DNA of 64,000 nt from Enterobacteriaceae bacterium UBA7338 (GCA_002480085.1 DKPJ01000011.1:612389-676388), one strand, 5' to 3'. Shown: positions 22,290 through 31,725, counted from the stretch's first letter. Notes: generated by a model from the sequence alone, not told the origin. Made by a program: numbers and translations.

Positions 22290-23300
22290 ATGAAAGCTGC
22301 TGTTGTCACTCACGATCATCAAGTAGAAATCAAAGAAAAAACCTTACGCGCCCTTCGTCATGGCGAGGCGCGGTTAAAGATGGAGTGCTGTGGGGTTTGC
22401 CATACCGATCTTCACGTTAAAAACGGCGATTTTGGTGACAAGACCGGGGTCATTCTGGGCCATGAAGGTATTGGCGTGGTTGAGGAAGTGGGACCCGGCG
22501 TCACCTCACTGAAGCCGGGCGATCGCGCCAGCGTGGCCTGGTTTTATGAAGGGTGCGGGCACTGCGAATACTGTAACAGCGGGAACGAAACCCTCTGCCG
22601 CGAGGTAAAAAACGCGGGCTACAGCGTCGATGGCGGCATGGCCGAAGGGTGCATTGTGGTCGCTGACTACGCGGTTAAAGTTCCGGATGGGCTGGATCCC
22701 GCCGCCGCCAGCAGCATCACCTGCGCAGGCGTGACGACCTACAAGTCAATCAAGATCTCCCACATCAAGCCTGGGCAGTGGATTGCCATCTACGGCCTCG
22801 GCGGTCTCGGCAACCTGGCGATGCAGTATGCGAAGAACGTCTTTAACGCCAAGGTGATCGCGATCGACGTCAACGATGAGCAGCTCAGCCTGGCGTCTGA
22901 GATGGGAGCCGATCTGACTATCAACTCGCGCAATGAGGATGCGGCGCAGATCATCCAGCAGAAAACCGGCGGCGCGCATGCTGCGGTGGTAACCGCCGTC
23001 GCTAAAGCGGCGTTTAACTCTGCCGTGGATGCAGTGCGTGCCGGTGGCCGCGTGGTGGCCGTTGGCCTGCCGCCGGAGTCAATGAGCCTCGATATCCCGC
23101 GTCTGGTGCTGGACGGTATTCAGGTCGTCGGTTCGCTGGTGGGCACCCGTCAGGATCTGACCGAAGCCTTCCAGTTTGCCGCCGAGGGTAAAGTGGTGCC
23201 AAAAGTCGCTTCCCGCCCCCTGGAAGATATCAACGCTATTTTCCATGAGATGGAGCAAGGCCAGATCCGTGGCCGTATGGTGATCGATTTCCGTCATTAA
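22290..23300 (+). CDS. adhP: AdhP, zinc-dependent alcohol dehydrogenase
   Basis: A 336-residue medium-chain alcohol dehydrogenase nearly identical to E. coli AdhP, which oxidises ethanol and other short alcohols with NAD+. Catalytic zinc ligands lie in CGVCHTDLH (residues about 36-44) and GHEGIG (near 59-64). The structural zinc cysteines are in GCGHCEYCNSGNETLC (near 88-103). The nucleotide fold has YGLGGLGNLAMQYAK near 170. An in-frame TTG lies 24 bp upstream, but ATG at 22290 with AAGGAG just before it is clearly the start. Confidence 0.96.
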   Translation: MKAAVVTHDHQVEIKEKTLRALRHGEARLKMECCGVCHTDLHVKNGDFGDKTGVILGHEGIGVVEEVGPGVTSLKPGDRASVAWFYEGCGHCEYCNSGNETLCREVKNAGYSVDGGMAEGCIVVADYAVKVPDGLDPAAASSITCAGVTTYKSIKISHIKPGQWIAIYGLGGLGNLAMQYAKNVFNAKVIAIDVNDEQLSLASEMGADLTINSRNEDAAQIIQQKTGGAHAAVVTAVAKAAFNSAVDAVRAGGRVVAVGLPPESMSLDIPRLVLDGIQVVGSLVGTRQDLTEAFQFAAEGKVVPKVASRPLEDINAIFHEMEQGQIRGRMVIDFRH

Positions 23301-23346
23301 GGTAGTATGCCCTTTTCAAAGACATAGACGTTACAACGGACGTAGG

Positions 23347-24228
23347 ATGACAAAGAAAAGGGCAACGCTGATCGGCTTAATCGCCATTGTGCTATGGAGT
23401 ACCATGGTGGGATTAATTCGCGGCGTCAGTGAAGGACTCGGCCCCGTGGGCGGGGCGGCAATGATCTACACCCTAAGCGGCGTGCTGCTTTGGGTGACGG
23501 TTGGCTTCCCCGCCGTTCGGCGCTTTCCGCTCCGCTATCTGCTGGCCGGCAGCGTACTGTTTGTCAGCTATGAGATGTGCCTCGCCCTCTCCCTTGGCTA
23601 TGCCGCCACGCGCCATCAGGCCATTGAGGTCGGGATGGTCAACTACCTCTGGCCGAGCCTGACTATTCTGTTCGCTATCCTGTTTAACCAGCAAAAAAGC
23701 AACCTGTGGATTGTGCCTGGCCTGCTGCTCTCGGTTCTTGGCGTCTGCTGGGTGCTGGGAGGCGACAGCGGATTGAACGTCGCCGACATTCGCGACAATA
23801 TCATCTCCAGCCCGCTCAGCTACCTTCTTGCCTTTAGCGGAGCCATCATCTGGGCTGCCTACTGCACCGTCACCAGTAAATATGCCGATGGCCACAACGG
23901 TATCACCCTGTTTATCCTGCTCACTGCGCTCAGCCTGTGGATTAAGTTTGCCCTGAGCGAGCAGCCGCCGATGGTCTTCAGCTGGCCGGTTATTATTCAG
24001 CTTCTGATGGTGGCCTTTGCCCTTGGGTTTGGCTATGCCGCCTGGAATACCGGGATCCTGCACGGCTATGTCAACGTGCTGGCGGCGGCCTCCTACTTTA
24101 CTCCGGTACTGTCGTCGGCGCTGGCGGCCGCGCTGCTCAGCGCCCCGCTGGGTCTGGCGTTCTGGCAGGGCGCACTGATGGTCTGCGGCGGCTCCCTGCT
24201 CTGCTGGTATGCCACACGCCAGCGCTGA
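23347..24228 (+). CDS. yddG: YddG, aromatic amino acid exporter (DMT family)
   Basis: A 293-residue inner-membrane protein with ten predicted helices and two EamA repeats. It aligns end to end with E. coli YddG (TLIGLIAIVLWSTMVGLIRG at residues 7-26; HQAIEVGMVNYLWPSLTILF near 92-111). YddG exports aromatic amino acids and, by report, paraquat. Start ATG at 23347, 46 bp after adhP. Confidence 0.95.
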   Translation: MTKKRATLIGLIAIVLWSTMVGLIRGVSEGLGPVGGAAMIYTLSGVLLWVTVGFPAVRRFPLRYLLAGSVLFVSYEMCLALSLGYAATRHQAIEVGMVNYLWPSLTILFAILFNQQKSNLWIVPGLLLSVLGVCWVLGGDSGLNVADIRDNIISSPLSYLLAFSGAIIWAAYCTVTSKYADGHNGITLFILLTALSLWIKFALSEQPPMVFSWPVIIQLLMVAFALGFGYAAWNTGILHGYVNVLAAASYFTPVLSSALAAALLSAPLGLAFWQGALMVCGGSLLCWYATRQR

Positions 24229-24230
24229 AC

Positions 24231-24294
24231 TATTGTACAATCTATTGTACGAGCCGTTCATTTGAACTAAAATATATATCAAATGAACAGGAGG
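24231..24294 (+). promoter_or_regulatory. Operator/promoter region of the Xre-RES pair
   Basis: An inverted repeat GTTCATTTGA/TCAAATGAAC (24256-24265, 24279-24288; 13-bp AT-rich spacer) lies just before the AGGAGG ribosome site (24289-24294). Upstream are two direct copies of TATTGTAC (24231-24238 and 24243-24250, 12 bp apart), immediately after the yddG stop. The spacing suits autoregulation by the Xre antitoxin. Confidence 0.62.
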
Positions 24295-24298
24295 CGTG

Positions 24299-24751
24299 AT
24301 GACCATGCAACTTTTTACTCCCAAGGCAGCGCCCCTTCCGCATGACTTGCTAAGCACGCTGGGTCTGCCTGCTGCGGCGATTGCCGCTCACGACAGCATC
24401 AACATCGGCCTGAGCGCGACTATCTTACGTAGCATTGCTGACGCAACCCAGCTCGACGAGGCGTCTCTGCTGCGAATGGCCGGTATCGATCGTAATACCT
24501 ATAGCCGAAGGCTGAACAGCGAGGAACAGCGTTTCTCACCTGAACAGAGCGCCCGCGTCTATACCCTGGCCCGGGCAATCAGCGCGGCGCGTGAACTATT
24601 CAACGACGATAATCTCCGGCTGGCGCAGTGGCTTAATAAACCGGCTAAAGGCCTGGGGGGTAAAAAACCGGCTGAATTACTCTCTACCCCCGCCGGGGCC
24701 GAAGCGGTACTGACTCTCGTTGGCAGGCTTGAGCATGGCGTGCTGAGTTAA
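24299..24751 (+). CDS. Xre/MbcA/ParS-type antitoxin (DUF2384)
   Basis: A 150-residue antitoxin of RES-Xre modules. The N-terminal part (residues about 30-95) has a degenerate Xre-like helix-turn-helix (ILRSIADATQLDEASLLRMA, then RNTYSRRL). The C-terminal part is the DUF2384/MbcA toxin-binding domain (AARELFNDDNLRLAQWLNKP, then ELLSTPAGAEAVLTLVGRLE). The reading frame also offers GTG at 24296 and ATG at 24305; ATG at 24299 is closest to AGGAGG with acceptable spacing. The stop overlaps the toxin start by one base (TAATG), so translation is coupled. Confidence 0.88.
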   Translation: MTMQLFTPKAAPLPHDLLSTLGLPAAAIAAHDSINIGLSATILRSIADATQLDEASLLRMAGIDRNTYSRRLNSEEQRFSPEQSARVYTLARAISAARELFNDDNLRLAQWLNKPAKGLGGKKPAELLSTPAGAEAVLTLVGRLEHGVLS

Positions 24752-25227
24752 TGGAAACGCAGCTTTTCTGGCGGCTGGTAAAGTCGCGTTACGTCGCGAC
24801 CGCATTTGATGGTTATGGCGCACGCACCTTTGGTGGCCGCTGGAACTCTCGCGGCCGAGAGTGTGTCTATCTTGGTTCATCTAAGGCGCTTTGCGTGCTT
24901 GAAACGCTGGTGCATCTGGAAATCGAGGACATTGCTGAAGGCTACAGCTTTCTGACGATTGAGATCCCAACTGCGCTGATCGCCACACTTGATCTTGCTA
25001 CGCTACCAAAAGACTGGCGGGCCGATCCAGCCCCGATCTCCACCCAGCAAATTGGCGATCAGTGGCTGGCCGACATAAACAATGGCCTGCTGCTACGTGT
25101 CCCGAGCACGATTACCGGCGAGTGGAACGCGCTGTTCAACCCGGAACATCCTGATGCAAAAACGGCTCTGCTGAGTGTCAAAGCAGAGCCGTTTATTATC
25201 GATTCGCGCCTGGGCAGGCGCTGTTAG
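24751..25227 (+). CDS. RES-domain toxin (NAD+-degrading family)
   Basis: A 158-residue toxin with the RES domain. Conserved residues: Arg in FDGYGARTFGGRWNSRG (residues about 19-35), Tyr in ECVYLGSS, Glu in CVLETLVHLEIE near 51-56, and the C-terminal WNALFNPEHPDA near 132-143. Characterised RES toxins (for example from Photorhabdus and mycobacterial MbcT) deplete NAD+. Length is typical. The start overlaps the antitoxin stop. Its 3' end carries a perfect 12-bp inverted repeat that works as the terminator of the convergent tre operon. Confidence 0.88.
   Translation: METQLFWRLVKSRYVATAFDGYGARTFGGRWNSRGRECVYLGSSKALCVLETLVHLEIEDIAEGYSFLTIEIPTALIATLDLATLPKDWRADPAPISTQQIGDQWLADINNGLLLRVPSTITGEWNALFNPEHPDAKTALLSVKAEPFIIDSRLGRRC
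25156..25193 (-). terminator. Terminator of the treZYX operon, inside the RES toxin gene
   Basis: AACGGCTCTGCT (25161-25172) and AGCAGAGCCGTT (25182-25193) are perfect 12-bp inverted arms with a 9-base loop. On the minus strand the stem is followed by TTTTTGC, a textbook intrinsic terminator, 41 bp beyond the treX stop. It lies within codons of the convergent RES toxin gene and ends 34 bp before that gene's stop. On the plus strand the following TTTATTATC makes it a weaker terminator. Confidence 0.85.
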
Positions 25228-25233
25228 TAAGCG

Positions 25234-27309
25234 TTACGGCCTTCTGAACAGGGCAATACTGCGCCCTTCCAGAGTAAAGTCCGTTTCGCTATCAATAACG
25301 ATGCCGCGCGTTTCCGTATCAAAGGTGGTCAGCTCCAGCACCCAGCCGCTTTCGCCAGGCTGCGGAATACGGAACTCCATGCTCTCCTCAAACGGGTTGA
25401 GCAGCATCAGCACGTCGTGCCAGGTCTCCTCTTCCTTTTTCAGATCCGGACGGCTGATGTAGACCACCAGGGCCGATCCCTCATGCCAGTGTTCAGGCTG
25501 CTGAATGCCCCCTTCGGCGTTGAACCACTCGATAAGCAGGCCATCGCGCCAGCTTTCACGACGCAGCAGCGGCTGCTCGGTACGCAGCTTGATAATCTGT
25601 CGCGTAAACTCGCGCAGCGCCTCGTTGGAGGCCGGCAGATCGTCCCACTGCACCCAGGAGATCTCGCTGTCCTGACAGTAACCGTTGTTATTCCCCATCT
25701 GGCTGCGGCCAAACTCATCCCCTGCCAGCAGCATCGGGGTGCCGTGGGAGAAGAGCAGCGTGGCGAGGAAGTTACGTTTCTGCCGCTCGCGGATCGCATT
25801 GATATTTTCGTCGTCGGTCGGGCCTTCCGCGCCGTAATTGTACGAGCGGTTGTCGTTATGGCCGTCGTTGTTATCTTCGCCGTTCTCTTCGTTATGCTTT
25901 TCGTTGTACGACACCATGTCGTTAAGCGTAAAGCCGTCGTGAGCGGTGATAAAGTTAACGCTGGCCCACGGACGACGACCGCGGATGTCGTAGAGATCGC
26001 CAGAGCCAAGCAGGCGGGAGGCAAAATCGGGTGCCACGTTATCGCCCTTCCAGTATTCGCGCACCGTATCACGATACTTATCGTTCCACTCTGCCCAGCC
26101 CGGCGGGAAACCACCTACCTGGTAGCCACCCGGGCCGATATCCCAGGGTTCACCGATCAGCTTCAGCTTAGACAGCACCGGATCCTGCGTCATGGCATCA
26201 AAGAAGCCGCCGCGCTGGTCGAAGCCCTCCGGCTCACGACCAAGAATAGTGCCGAGGTCGAAACGGAAGCCGTCAATATGCATCGACTCTGCCCAGTAGC
26301 GCAGGGAGTCCATCACCATCTGCAGCACGCGGGGATGAGAGGTATTGACGGTATTTCCCGTGCCGGTGTCGTTGATGTAGTAGCGGTGCTGGTCAGGCAG
26401 CGTGCGGTAGTAAGAGAAGTTATCGATCCCCTTAAACGACAGCGTTGGGCCAAGCTCGTTTCCTTCCGCCGTGTGGTTGTAGACCACGTCGAGGATCACC
26501 TCGATACCGGCATCGTGGAACGCGCGCACCATATCGCGGAAGCCCTGTATGCCTTTTGGCCCGTAGTAGCGCGACGCGGGCGCAAAGAAGCCAAGCGTAT
26601 TGTAGCCCCAGAAGTTTTTCAGACCTCTGTCCAGCAGATGCTGGTCGTCCGGGAACCAGTGAACCGGCAGCAGCTCGACCGAGGTAATGCCCAGGCTTTT
26701 GATGTAGTCCACGGTAGCCTTGTGGCCCATCCCCTCAAAGTTACCGCGCAGCTCCTGCGGCAGCGCCGAGTTGAGCTGGGTGAAACCCTTCACATGGGTT
26801 TCGTAGATAATGGCCTGCGACCATGGAATGTTCGGACGGTTATTATCCTGCCAGTCAAACTCATGCGGGTCGATCACCCGGCACTTCGGCATAAACGGCG
26901 CGCTGTCCCGCTTATCAAAGGTCAGATCCTTATCTTCATGCAGCATGTCGTAGGCGAAGTGCGCTTCGTTCCACTCTACGTCGCCAACCAGCTCGCGGGC
27001 ATAGGGATCGATCACCAGCTTATTGGGGTTGAAGCGATGACCGTTCTCCGGATCAAACGGTCCGTGGACGCGGAAGCCGTAGAGCGCGCCCGGCCTCAGG
27101 CCTGGCACGTAGCCATGCCAGACTTCATGGGTATTTTCCGGCAGATCAAGGCGGGCAATTTCGTTCTTGCCGCTTGGGTCATAGAGGCAAAGCTCAACGC
27201 GCTCTGCATGTGCCGAGAAAAGGGCAAAATTGACGCCCTCACCATCGTAGTTTGCGCCGAGAAGATGATAATCCCCCGGCAGGATTTTATATGCGTTACG
27301 GTGTTTCAT
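25234..27309 (-). CDS. treX: TreX/GlgX-type glycogen debranching enzyme
   Basis: A 691-residue isoamylase-type debranching enzyme (GH13) that cleaves alpha-1,6 branches, giving linear maltodextrins for TreY. An N-terminal CBM48-like domain covers residues about 10-110 and the catalytic barrel follows. Catalytic residues: nucleophile Asp in DGFRFDLGTILGRE (near 353-366), acid Glu in LIGEPWDIGPGGYQ, and Asp in ITAHDGFTLND. The C-terminal beta domain ends LEGRSIALFRRP. Start ATG at 27309 with GGAGAAG upstream. It lies 97 bp after treY on the same strand; the treZ-treY-treX order supports TreX over the glg-operon GlgX. Confidence 0.92.
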   Translation of the reverse strand: MKHRNAYKILPGDYHLLGANYDGEGVNFALFSAHAERVELCLYDPSGKNEIARLDLPENTHEVWHGYVPGLRPGALYGFRVHGPFDPENGHRFNPNKLVIDPYARELVGDVEWNEAHFAYDMLHEDKDLTFDKRDSAPFMPKCRVIDPHEFDWQDNNRPNIPWSQAIIYETHVKGFTQLNSALPQELRGNFEGMGHKATVDYIKSLGITSVELLPVHWFPDDQHLLDRGLKNFWGYNTLGFFAPASRYYGPKGIQGFRDMVRAFHDAGIEVILDVVYNHTAEGNELGPTLSFKGIDNFSYYRTLPDQHRYYINDTGTGNTVNTSHPRVLQMVMDSLRYWAESMHIDGFRFDLGTILGREPEGFDQRGGFFDAMTQDPVLSKLKLIGEPWDIGPGGYQVGGFPPGWAEWNDKYRDTVREYWKGDNVAPDFASRLLGSGDLYDIRGRRPWASVNFITAHDGFTLNDMVSYNEKHNEENGEDNNDGHNDNRSYNYGAEGPTDDENINAIRERQKRNFLATLLFSHGTPMLLAGDEFGRSQMGNNNGYCQDSEISWVQWDDLPASNEALREFTRQIIKLRTEQPLLRRESWRDGLLIEWFNAEGGIQQPEHWHEGSALVVYISRPDLKKEEETWHDVLMLLNPFEESMEFRIPQPGESGWVLELTTFDTETRGIVIDSETDFTLEGRSIALFRRP

Positions 27310-27406
27310 TCATTCTTCTCCATAGAATGTGGACTTCAAAGGGCACATTCCTTCAGGCAATAAGCAACCAGGCGCGGTTAAGCGCTGCAAATTTTCACGA
27401 TTCAAA

Positions 27407-29941
27407 TCAATCAGCTATCAATATTTGCGGTACATCTCCAGTGATATTGGTTAAATCAAGGCGATCGTTCAGGGAGATAACCTCTCCGCTGAGAATATTG
27501 CGGTAGCGGCGGCCTGCGAGTGTTTCAGGCAGCGCAATCGTGGTATCAGTAAACCAAGCCGCTTCAGCATCGTCAGGCAGACGCAGCGCGAGGCGCGGCG
27601 CGATGACAATCAGCGCATCACCGCCTCGAATCCGAGGGGTCACCCGGGCATAGGCGATAACGTGATCCGTCCGCTCCCCCGTCACCGTCAGCGGCAGATA
27701 GTCGCCATGCCGGAACAGCGCAGGCTTCTGCTGACGCAGGCGCAGGCTTCTGGCGATAACCTGCTGCTTCAGCAGGCCGCTCTGCCAGCTCTCTTCGCTG
27801 GTCGGAACAGGCCGATCGTCCCCGACGAGCTGCTGGGTCAGCGTGGCAAAATCCGGCTCCCGGCGGTTATCGGGATCGACCAGGCTAAAGTTGAGCGCCT
27901 CGCTGCCCTGATAGATATCCGGCACGCCCGGCGCAGTGAGCTTAATCACCGTCTGGGTCAGGCTGTTAACCAGCCCGGCGCGAATAAACGGCTGCAGCGC
28001 GCTAACGAAATCCTGCAGGAAGGCCTGGTTATCCGGCGAAAGCAGGTGCCGGGCGTAGTCAAGCATCGCTTTTTCAAAGGGATCGTTGCTGTCAACCCAG
28101 TCGGTACGCAGCTTGGCTTCCCGCAGCGCTTTTTCAACGAAGTCCAGGAAGCGCGCCTCCAAAGCCTTCAGGCCTTCGGCGTCGTCGGGCTGGAGCGTAA
28201 CGGGCCACACGCCCGCCAGCGCCTGATAGAGCATCCACGCCCCGGCTGGTTTCGGGGCTGGGCCATCCTCAAGCTGAACCACCTTGTGCTGGTTGATCTC
28301 CTGCCAGCGGGCAACGCATACTGCCCAGCGCGCCGGGGCTTCCGTCAGGGTGTAGAGCCGCGCCCGCGTATCCTCGCCCCGTTTGGTATCGTGGGTCGAA
28401 GTACCGGAGAGCGCATCGGGCTGCTTTTCCAGCCGGGTCTTCATCTCGGCATGGAAACGCTCAAGGGAGAATGCGCGCCGCAGCGGCTCGGCCCCGACTT
28501 CGTTGAGCGCCAGGCCCATGTTCTGGCGGAAGAAGAGCGTGTCCTCTACCGATTTAGCCATCAGCGGTCCGGTGAGCTGCTGAAAACGGGTGCGGAAAAG
28601 CGCCGCCCTGGCAGAGACGGGATCAGAGAGCGAACCGGCGAGAATACGAGTGATAAAATCCAGCGCTTCGGGATCCGGCGCGTTCGCGCTGGTTTTGACC
28701 TTCGCTACCACTTTTTGCAGCAGTTCAGCATCGGCTGGTGGCAGGCCTGCTTCTGTACCATAGGTACGATAGACCGGGAAGGCGACCAAAAGTTCTCGTA
28801 AAGCAGCGCGCACGGTGGCTTCATGAGCGGCGATCCCCTCGGATCCAGCAATGGCCAGCGCCAGTTTCAGCAGAGTCGTAAATTCGCCTTCGAAATTTCT
28901 ATCGGCCATCAGCAGCTTGGCCGCCCGCAGCTCGGCCCTCATATCAGCCGGCTTATCAAGAACCTTATCGTAGGCTTTGCGTAAAGCGTCGAGCCGATCA
29001 TCATCTACCAGAGCGTCCGAGAGCGCGGCAATAAACTCATACCCGGTGGTGCCGGACACCGGCCAGTCATCCGGCAGGTGCTCGCCTTTACCGAGGATCT
29101 TCTCAACGGTAATGTAGCAGTCGGCCCCGGCCTGCTGGCGCAGGCGCTGGAGATACCCTTTGGGATCGGCAAGGCCATCTACGTGATCGACACGCAGACC
29201 GTCTACCGCCCCGCTGCGCACCAGGTCGAGGATCAGCCGGTGGCTATCGTCAAAGACGGCATCGTCTTCAACGCGAACGCCAGCCAGGCCGGTGATTTCA
29301 AAGAAGCGGCGATAGGAGAGATCGCGTGGCGCGTCCCGCCACGTCATCAGCCGATAGGGCTGGCGCTCGTGGAGGGCGATAAGCTCGGCTTTATCGGTAA
29401 GCCTCAGCACCTCCTCTTCGCGTCCCTGGTAGCTCTCCGGACAAAGCGGGTAGAAATTTTCAAAATAGGCGAACGCGGGTTTCCCCGTCTGCGGATCCGC
29501 CTGCACGCTAATATCACCCTTCTCCAGCTCGGCTTCAAAGGTATCGCCGAGGAACGGCAGGGTCAGACGACGCGACCAGTCGATATCAAAATAGCGGGCG
29601 TAGCGGCTCTTTTCACCGTTTTCAACCACGTCGCGCCACCACGGATTCTCCAGCGAGGCCGCCATATGGTTCGGGACGATATCCAGAATCAGGCCGAGGC
29701 CCGCCTCTTTAAGCGCCTTCACCATTCGGTCAAAGCCTTCGCGGCCACCGATGGCTGGCTCGATCTCGTTGGCATCGGTAACGTCATAGCCATGCGTCGA
29801 GCCGGACGTGGCGGTAAAGATCGGCGAAGCATAGAGGTGGCTAATACCAAGCTGCTGCATGTAAGGCACAAGGGCAGCGGCACGATCAAAGGTCATGCCG
29901 TTACGAAATTGGATTCGGTAGGTCGCGGTTGGGATCTTCAC
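27407..29941 (-). CDS. treY: TreY, malto-oligosyltrehalose synthase
   Basis: An 844-residue GH13 enzyme that rearranges the reducing-end alpha-1,4 bond of a maltodextrin to alpha,alpha-1,1, forming maltooligosyl trehalose. Motifs in order: PTATYRIQFRNGMTFDRAAA at residues 4-23, HGYDVTDANEIEPAIGG near 49-65, LDIVPNHMA near 85-93, the nucleophile region GLRVDHVDGLADPKGYL, acid Glu in YITVEKILGKGEHLP, and GTSTHDTKRGEDTRARL. The start is GTG at 29941, overlapping the treZ stop by 4 bp (GTGA), so the two are translationally coupled. Length is slightly longer than the common 720-830. Confidence 0.94.
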   Translation of the reverse strand: MKIPTATYRIQFRNGMTFDRAAALVPYMQQLGISHLYASPIFTATSGSTHGYDVTDANEIEPAIGGREGFDRMVKALKEAGLGLILDIVPNHMAASLENPWWRDVVENGEKSRYARYFDIDWSRRLTLPFLGDTFEAELEKGDISVQADPQTGKPAFAYFENFYPLCPESYQGREEEVLRLTDKAELIALHERQPYRLMTWRDAPRDLSYRRFFEITGLAGVRVEDDAVFDDSHRLILDLVRSGAVDGLRVDHVDGLADPKGYLQRLRQQAGADCYITVEKILGKGEHLPDDWPVSGTTGYEFIAALSDALVDDDRLDALRKAYDKVLDKPADMRAELRAAKLLMADRNFEGEFTTLLKLALAIAGSEGIAAHEATVRAALRELLVAFPVYRTYGTEAGLPPADAELLQKVVAKVKTSANAPDPEALDFITRILAGSLSDPVSARAALFRTRFQQLTGPLMAKSVEDTLFFRQNMGLALNEVGAEPLRRAFSLERFHAEMKTRLEKQPDALSGTSTHDTKRGEDTRARLYTLTEAPARWAVCVARWQEINQHKVVQLEDGPAPKPAGAWMLYQALAGVWPVTLQPDDAEGLKALEARFLDFVEKALREAKLRTDWVDSNDPFEKAMLDYARHLLSPDNQAFLQDFVSALQPFIRAGLVNSLTQTVIKLTAPGVPDIYQGSEALNFSLVDPDNRREPDFATLTQQLVGDDRPVPTSEESWQSGLLKQQVIARSLRLRQQKPALFRHGDYLPLTVTGERTDHVIAYARVTPRIRGGDALIVIAPRLALRLPDDAEAAWFTDTTIALPETLAGRRYRNILSGEVISLNDRLDLTNITGDVPQILIAD

Positions 29942-31725
29942 TTTGCTTCTCCTGATGCAAGGCGAACAACAATTGAGTTCTGCGACAGTTCATCTGTCGC
30001 ATTCGGCCAGGCAAAAATGGTTTCGCCCGGCAGGTCCGGTAGAGTCTGCTTACGCGCGCTAATATTCAGCGCCAGCGAGAGGGTGCCTTTTGGGAAGGTC
30101 CAGGTCACGGCGAGGAAGCCCTCGGCAGTGCTAACGACCCGCCCAGAATTGCCGCCAGCGGTCGCCAGCAGCGGCACGATACGCTGCTGGCGCAGACGCA
30201 GCAGCGCCCGGGTCAGCGCCAGCCAGGATTGCCCTTCGTGGTTTTCCAGCTTATTCCAGTCCAGCTTCGACTGCATAAATGTGCTCTCAGCGTTGGGATC
30301 GGGCACGCTGTCACCTTCGTAGCCACTGTGTCCCTCAAACTCTTTTGCCCGGCCCTCGCGAACGGCTTTGGCGAGATCGCCATGAAAATCGGTAAAAAAC
30401 AGGAAAGGATTGTTTTCGCCGTACTCCTCTCCCATAAACAGCAGCGGAATGTGTGGGGACAGAAGCAGCGCAGCCAGCAACACCTTCGTTCGTTCGGCTC
30501 CCGCCAGGGAGACCAATCGCTCACCCTGGGCGCGGTTACCCGTCTGGTCGTGGTTCTGGATAAAATCCACAAAAGCCACCGGCGGCTGGCCGGCGCTGTT
30601 CACGCCGCGAGCTTCGCCAGAGTGGGCTGATACCTCTCCCTGATACGCAAACCCTTCGGCCAGCGCTCGCGCCACCTGTTTTTCCGGCTCGTCAGCAAAG
30701 TCCTGGTAGTAGGCGTGGGTTTCGCCGGTAGCAAAAACGTGTATGGCATTGTGAAAATCGTCGTTCCATTCGCCGCTGAACAGCGGAGCTGCCCCCTCTT
30801 CATCACGCGGATGCAGGAAAATGACGTTACGGCTATCTTCGGTGGTCAGGTGGACTGGCCGGTCGGAAATCTCCGTGCGAATGCGCTCGGCTATCTCAAT
30901 CAGGACATGCTTCTCAGCGCTATCCTCTATCTGGTCAATAGCATCAAAACGCAGTCCGTCCAGGTTGAACTCTTTCAGCCAGTAGAGTGGTGCTTCGGTT
31001 ATGTAGCGGCGCACCGCATCGACGTCATAGGCGATGCCGGGTCCCCAGGGCGTCATTCGCTCCTTGTGGAAAAATTCCGGTGAGATCAGCGGCAGATAGT
31101 TACCTTCCGGGCCGAAATGATTCAGCACAATGTCGAGCACAACCGATATGCCGTAGCCATGGGCAGCATCAACAAAGGCCTTAAAGTCGTCTGGCGTACC
31201 ATAGGCGGAGTGCGGCGCATAGAGTAGAACACCATCGTAGCCCCAGCCTCTGTTACCACCAAATTGCGACACGGGCAGAAGCTCGATGGCGGTAATACCT
31301 GTTTCAGCCAAATAAGGCAGTTTTTCGATGGCGGCCCGAAAATTTCCTTCGGGGGTAAAGGTACCCACGTGCAGCTCATAAAAAACCGTCTCTTCCCAGG
31401 GACGACCCTGCCACTGCATATTTTGCCAGAGATAGCTCTCCGGGTTTACAACCAGCGAGGGACCATTAACATCGGCCTTTTGCCCACGGGATGCCGGGTC
31501 CGGCAGAACGGTACCATCGGCCAGAACATAGTTATATTCCGTACCAGACGCGATCCCATTTGCAGAAAATTCGAACCAGCCTTCTCCGGCCGGGTTCATC
31601 TTAAATTCCTTGCCGGTGAGCCTGAGCGTGACACTTTCCTGTCCGCTCGCCCAAACACGAAAACGCACTGTGTCGGCGGCCACGAACTCGGCCCCCCAGG
31701 TTTTAAGAAAAGATCTGGACTCCAT
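29938..31725 (-). CDS. treZ: TreZ, malto-oligosyltrehalose trehalohydrolase
   Basis: A 595-residue GH13 enzyme that releases free trehalose from maltooligosyl trehalose. N-terminal CBM48-like domain (residues about 8-95), then the barrel with YELHVGTFTPEGNF near 117-130, GYDGVLLYAPHSAYG, the nucleophile Asp in LDGLRFDAIDQIED, acid Glu in VHLTTEDSRNV and FIQNHDQTGNRAQG. Start ATG at 31725 with GAGG eight bases upstream. It is the first gene of treZ-treY-treX. Trehalose made this way from glycogen is an osmotic and desiccation protectant. Confidence 0.94.
   Translation of the reverse strand: MESRSFLKTWGAEFVAADTVRFRVWASGQESVTLRLTGKEFKMNPAGEGWFEFSANGIASGTEYNYVLADGTVLPDPASRGQKADVNGPSLVVNPESYLWQNMQWQGRPWEETVFYELHVGTFTPEGNFRAAIEKLPYLAETGITAIELLPVSQFGGNRGWGYDGVLLYAPHSAYGTPDDFKAFVDAAHGYGISVVLDIVLNHFGPEGNYLPLISPEFFHKERMTPWGPGIAYDVDAVRRYITEAPLYWLKEFNLDGLRFDAIDQIEDSAEKHVLIEIAERIRTEISDRPVHLTTEDSRNVIFLHPRDEEGAAPLFSGEWNDDFHNAIHVFATGETHAYYQDFADEPEKQVARALAEGFAYQGEVSAHSGEARGVNSAGQPPVAFVDFIQNHDQTGNRAQGERLVSLAGAERTKVLLAALLLSPHIPLLFMGEEYGENNPFLFFTDFHGDLAKAVREGRAKEFEGHSGYEGDSVPDPNAESTFMQSKLDWNKLENHEGQSWLALTRALLRLRQQRIVPLLATAGGNSGRVVSTAEGFLAVTWTFPKGTLSLALNISARKQTLPDLPGETIFAWPNATDELSQNSIVVRLASGEAK

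Noticed and set aside
25417..27363. A 648-codon open frame on the plus strand opposite treX
   Set aside because: It lies wholly antisense to a clear GH13 enzyme with all catalytic motifs. High GC content keeps the complementary frame open; the translation is low-complexity and has no domain.
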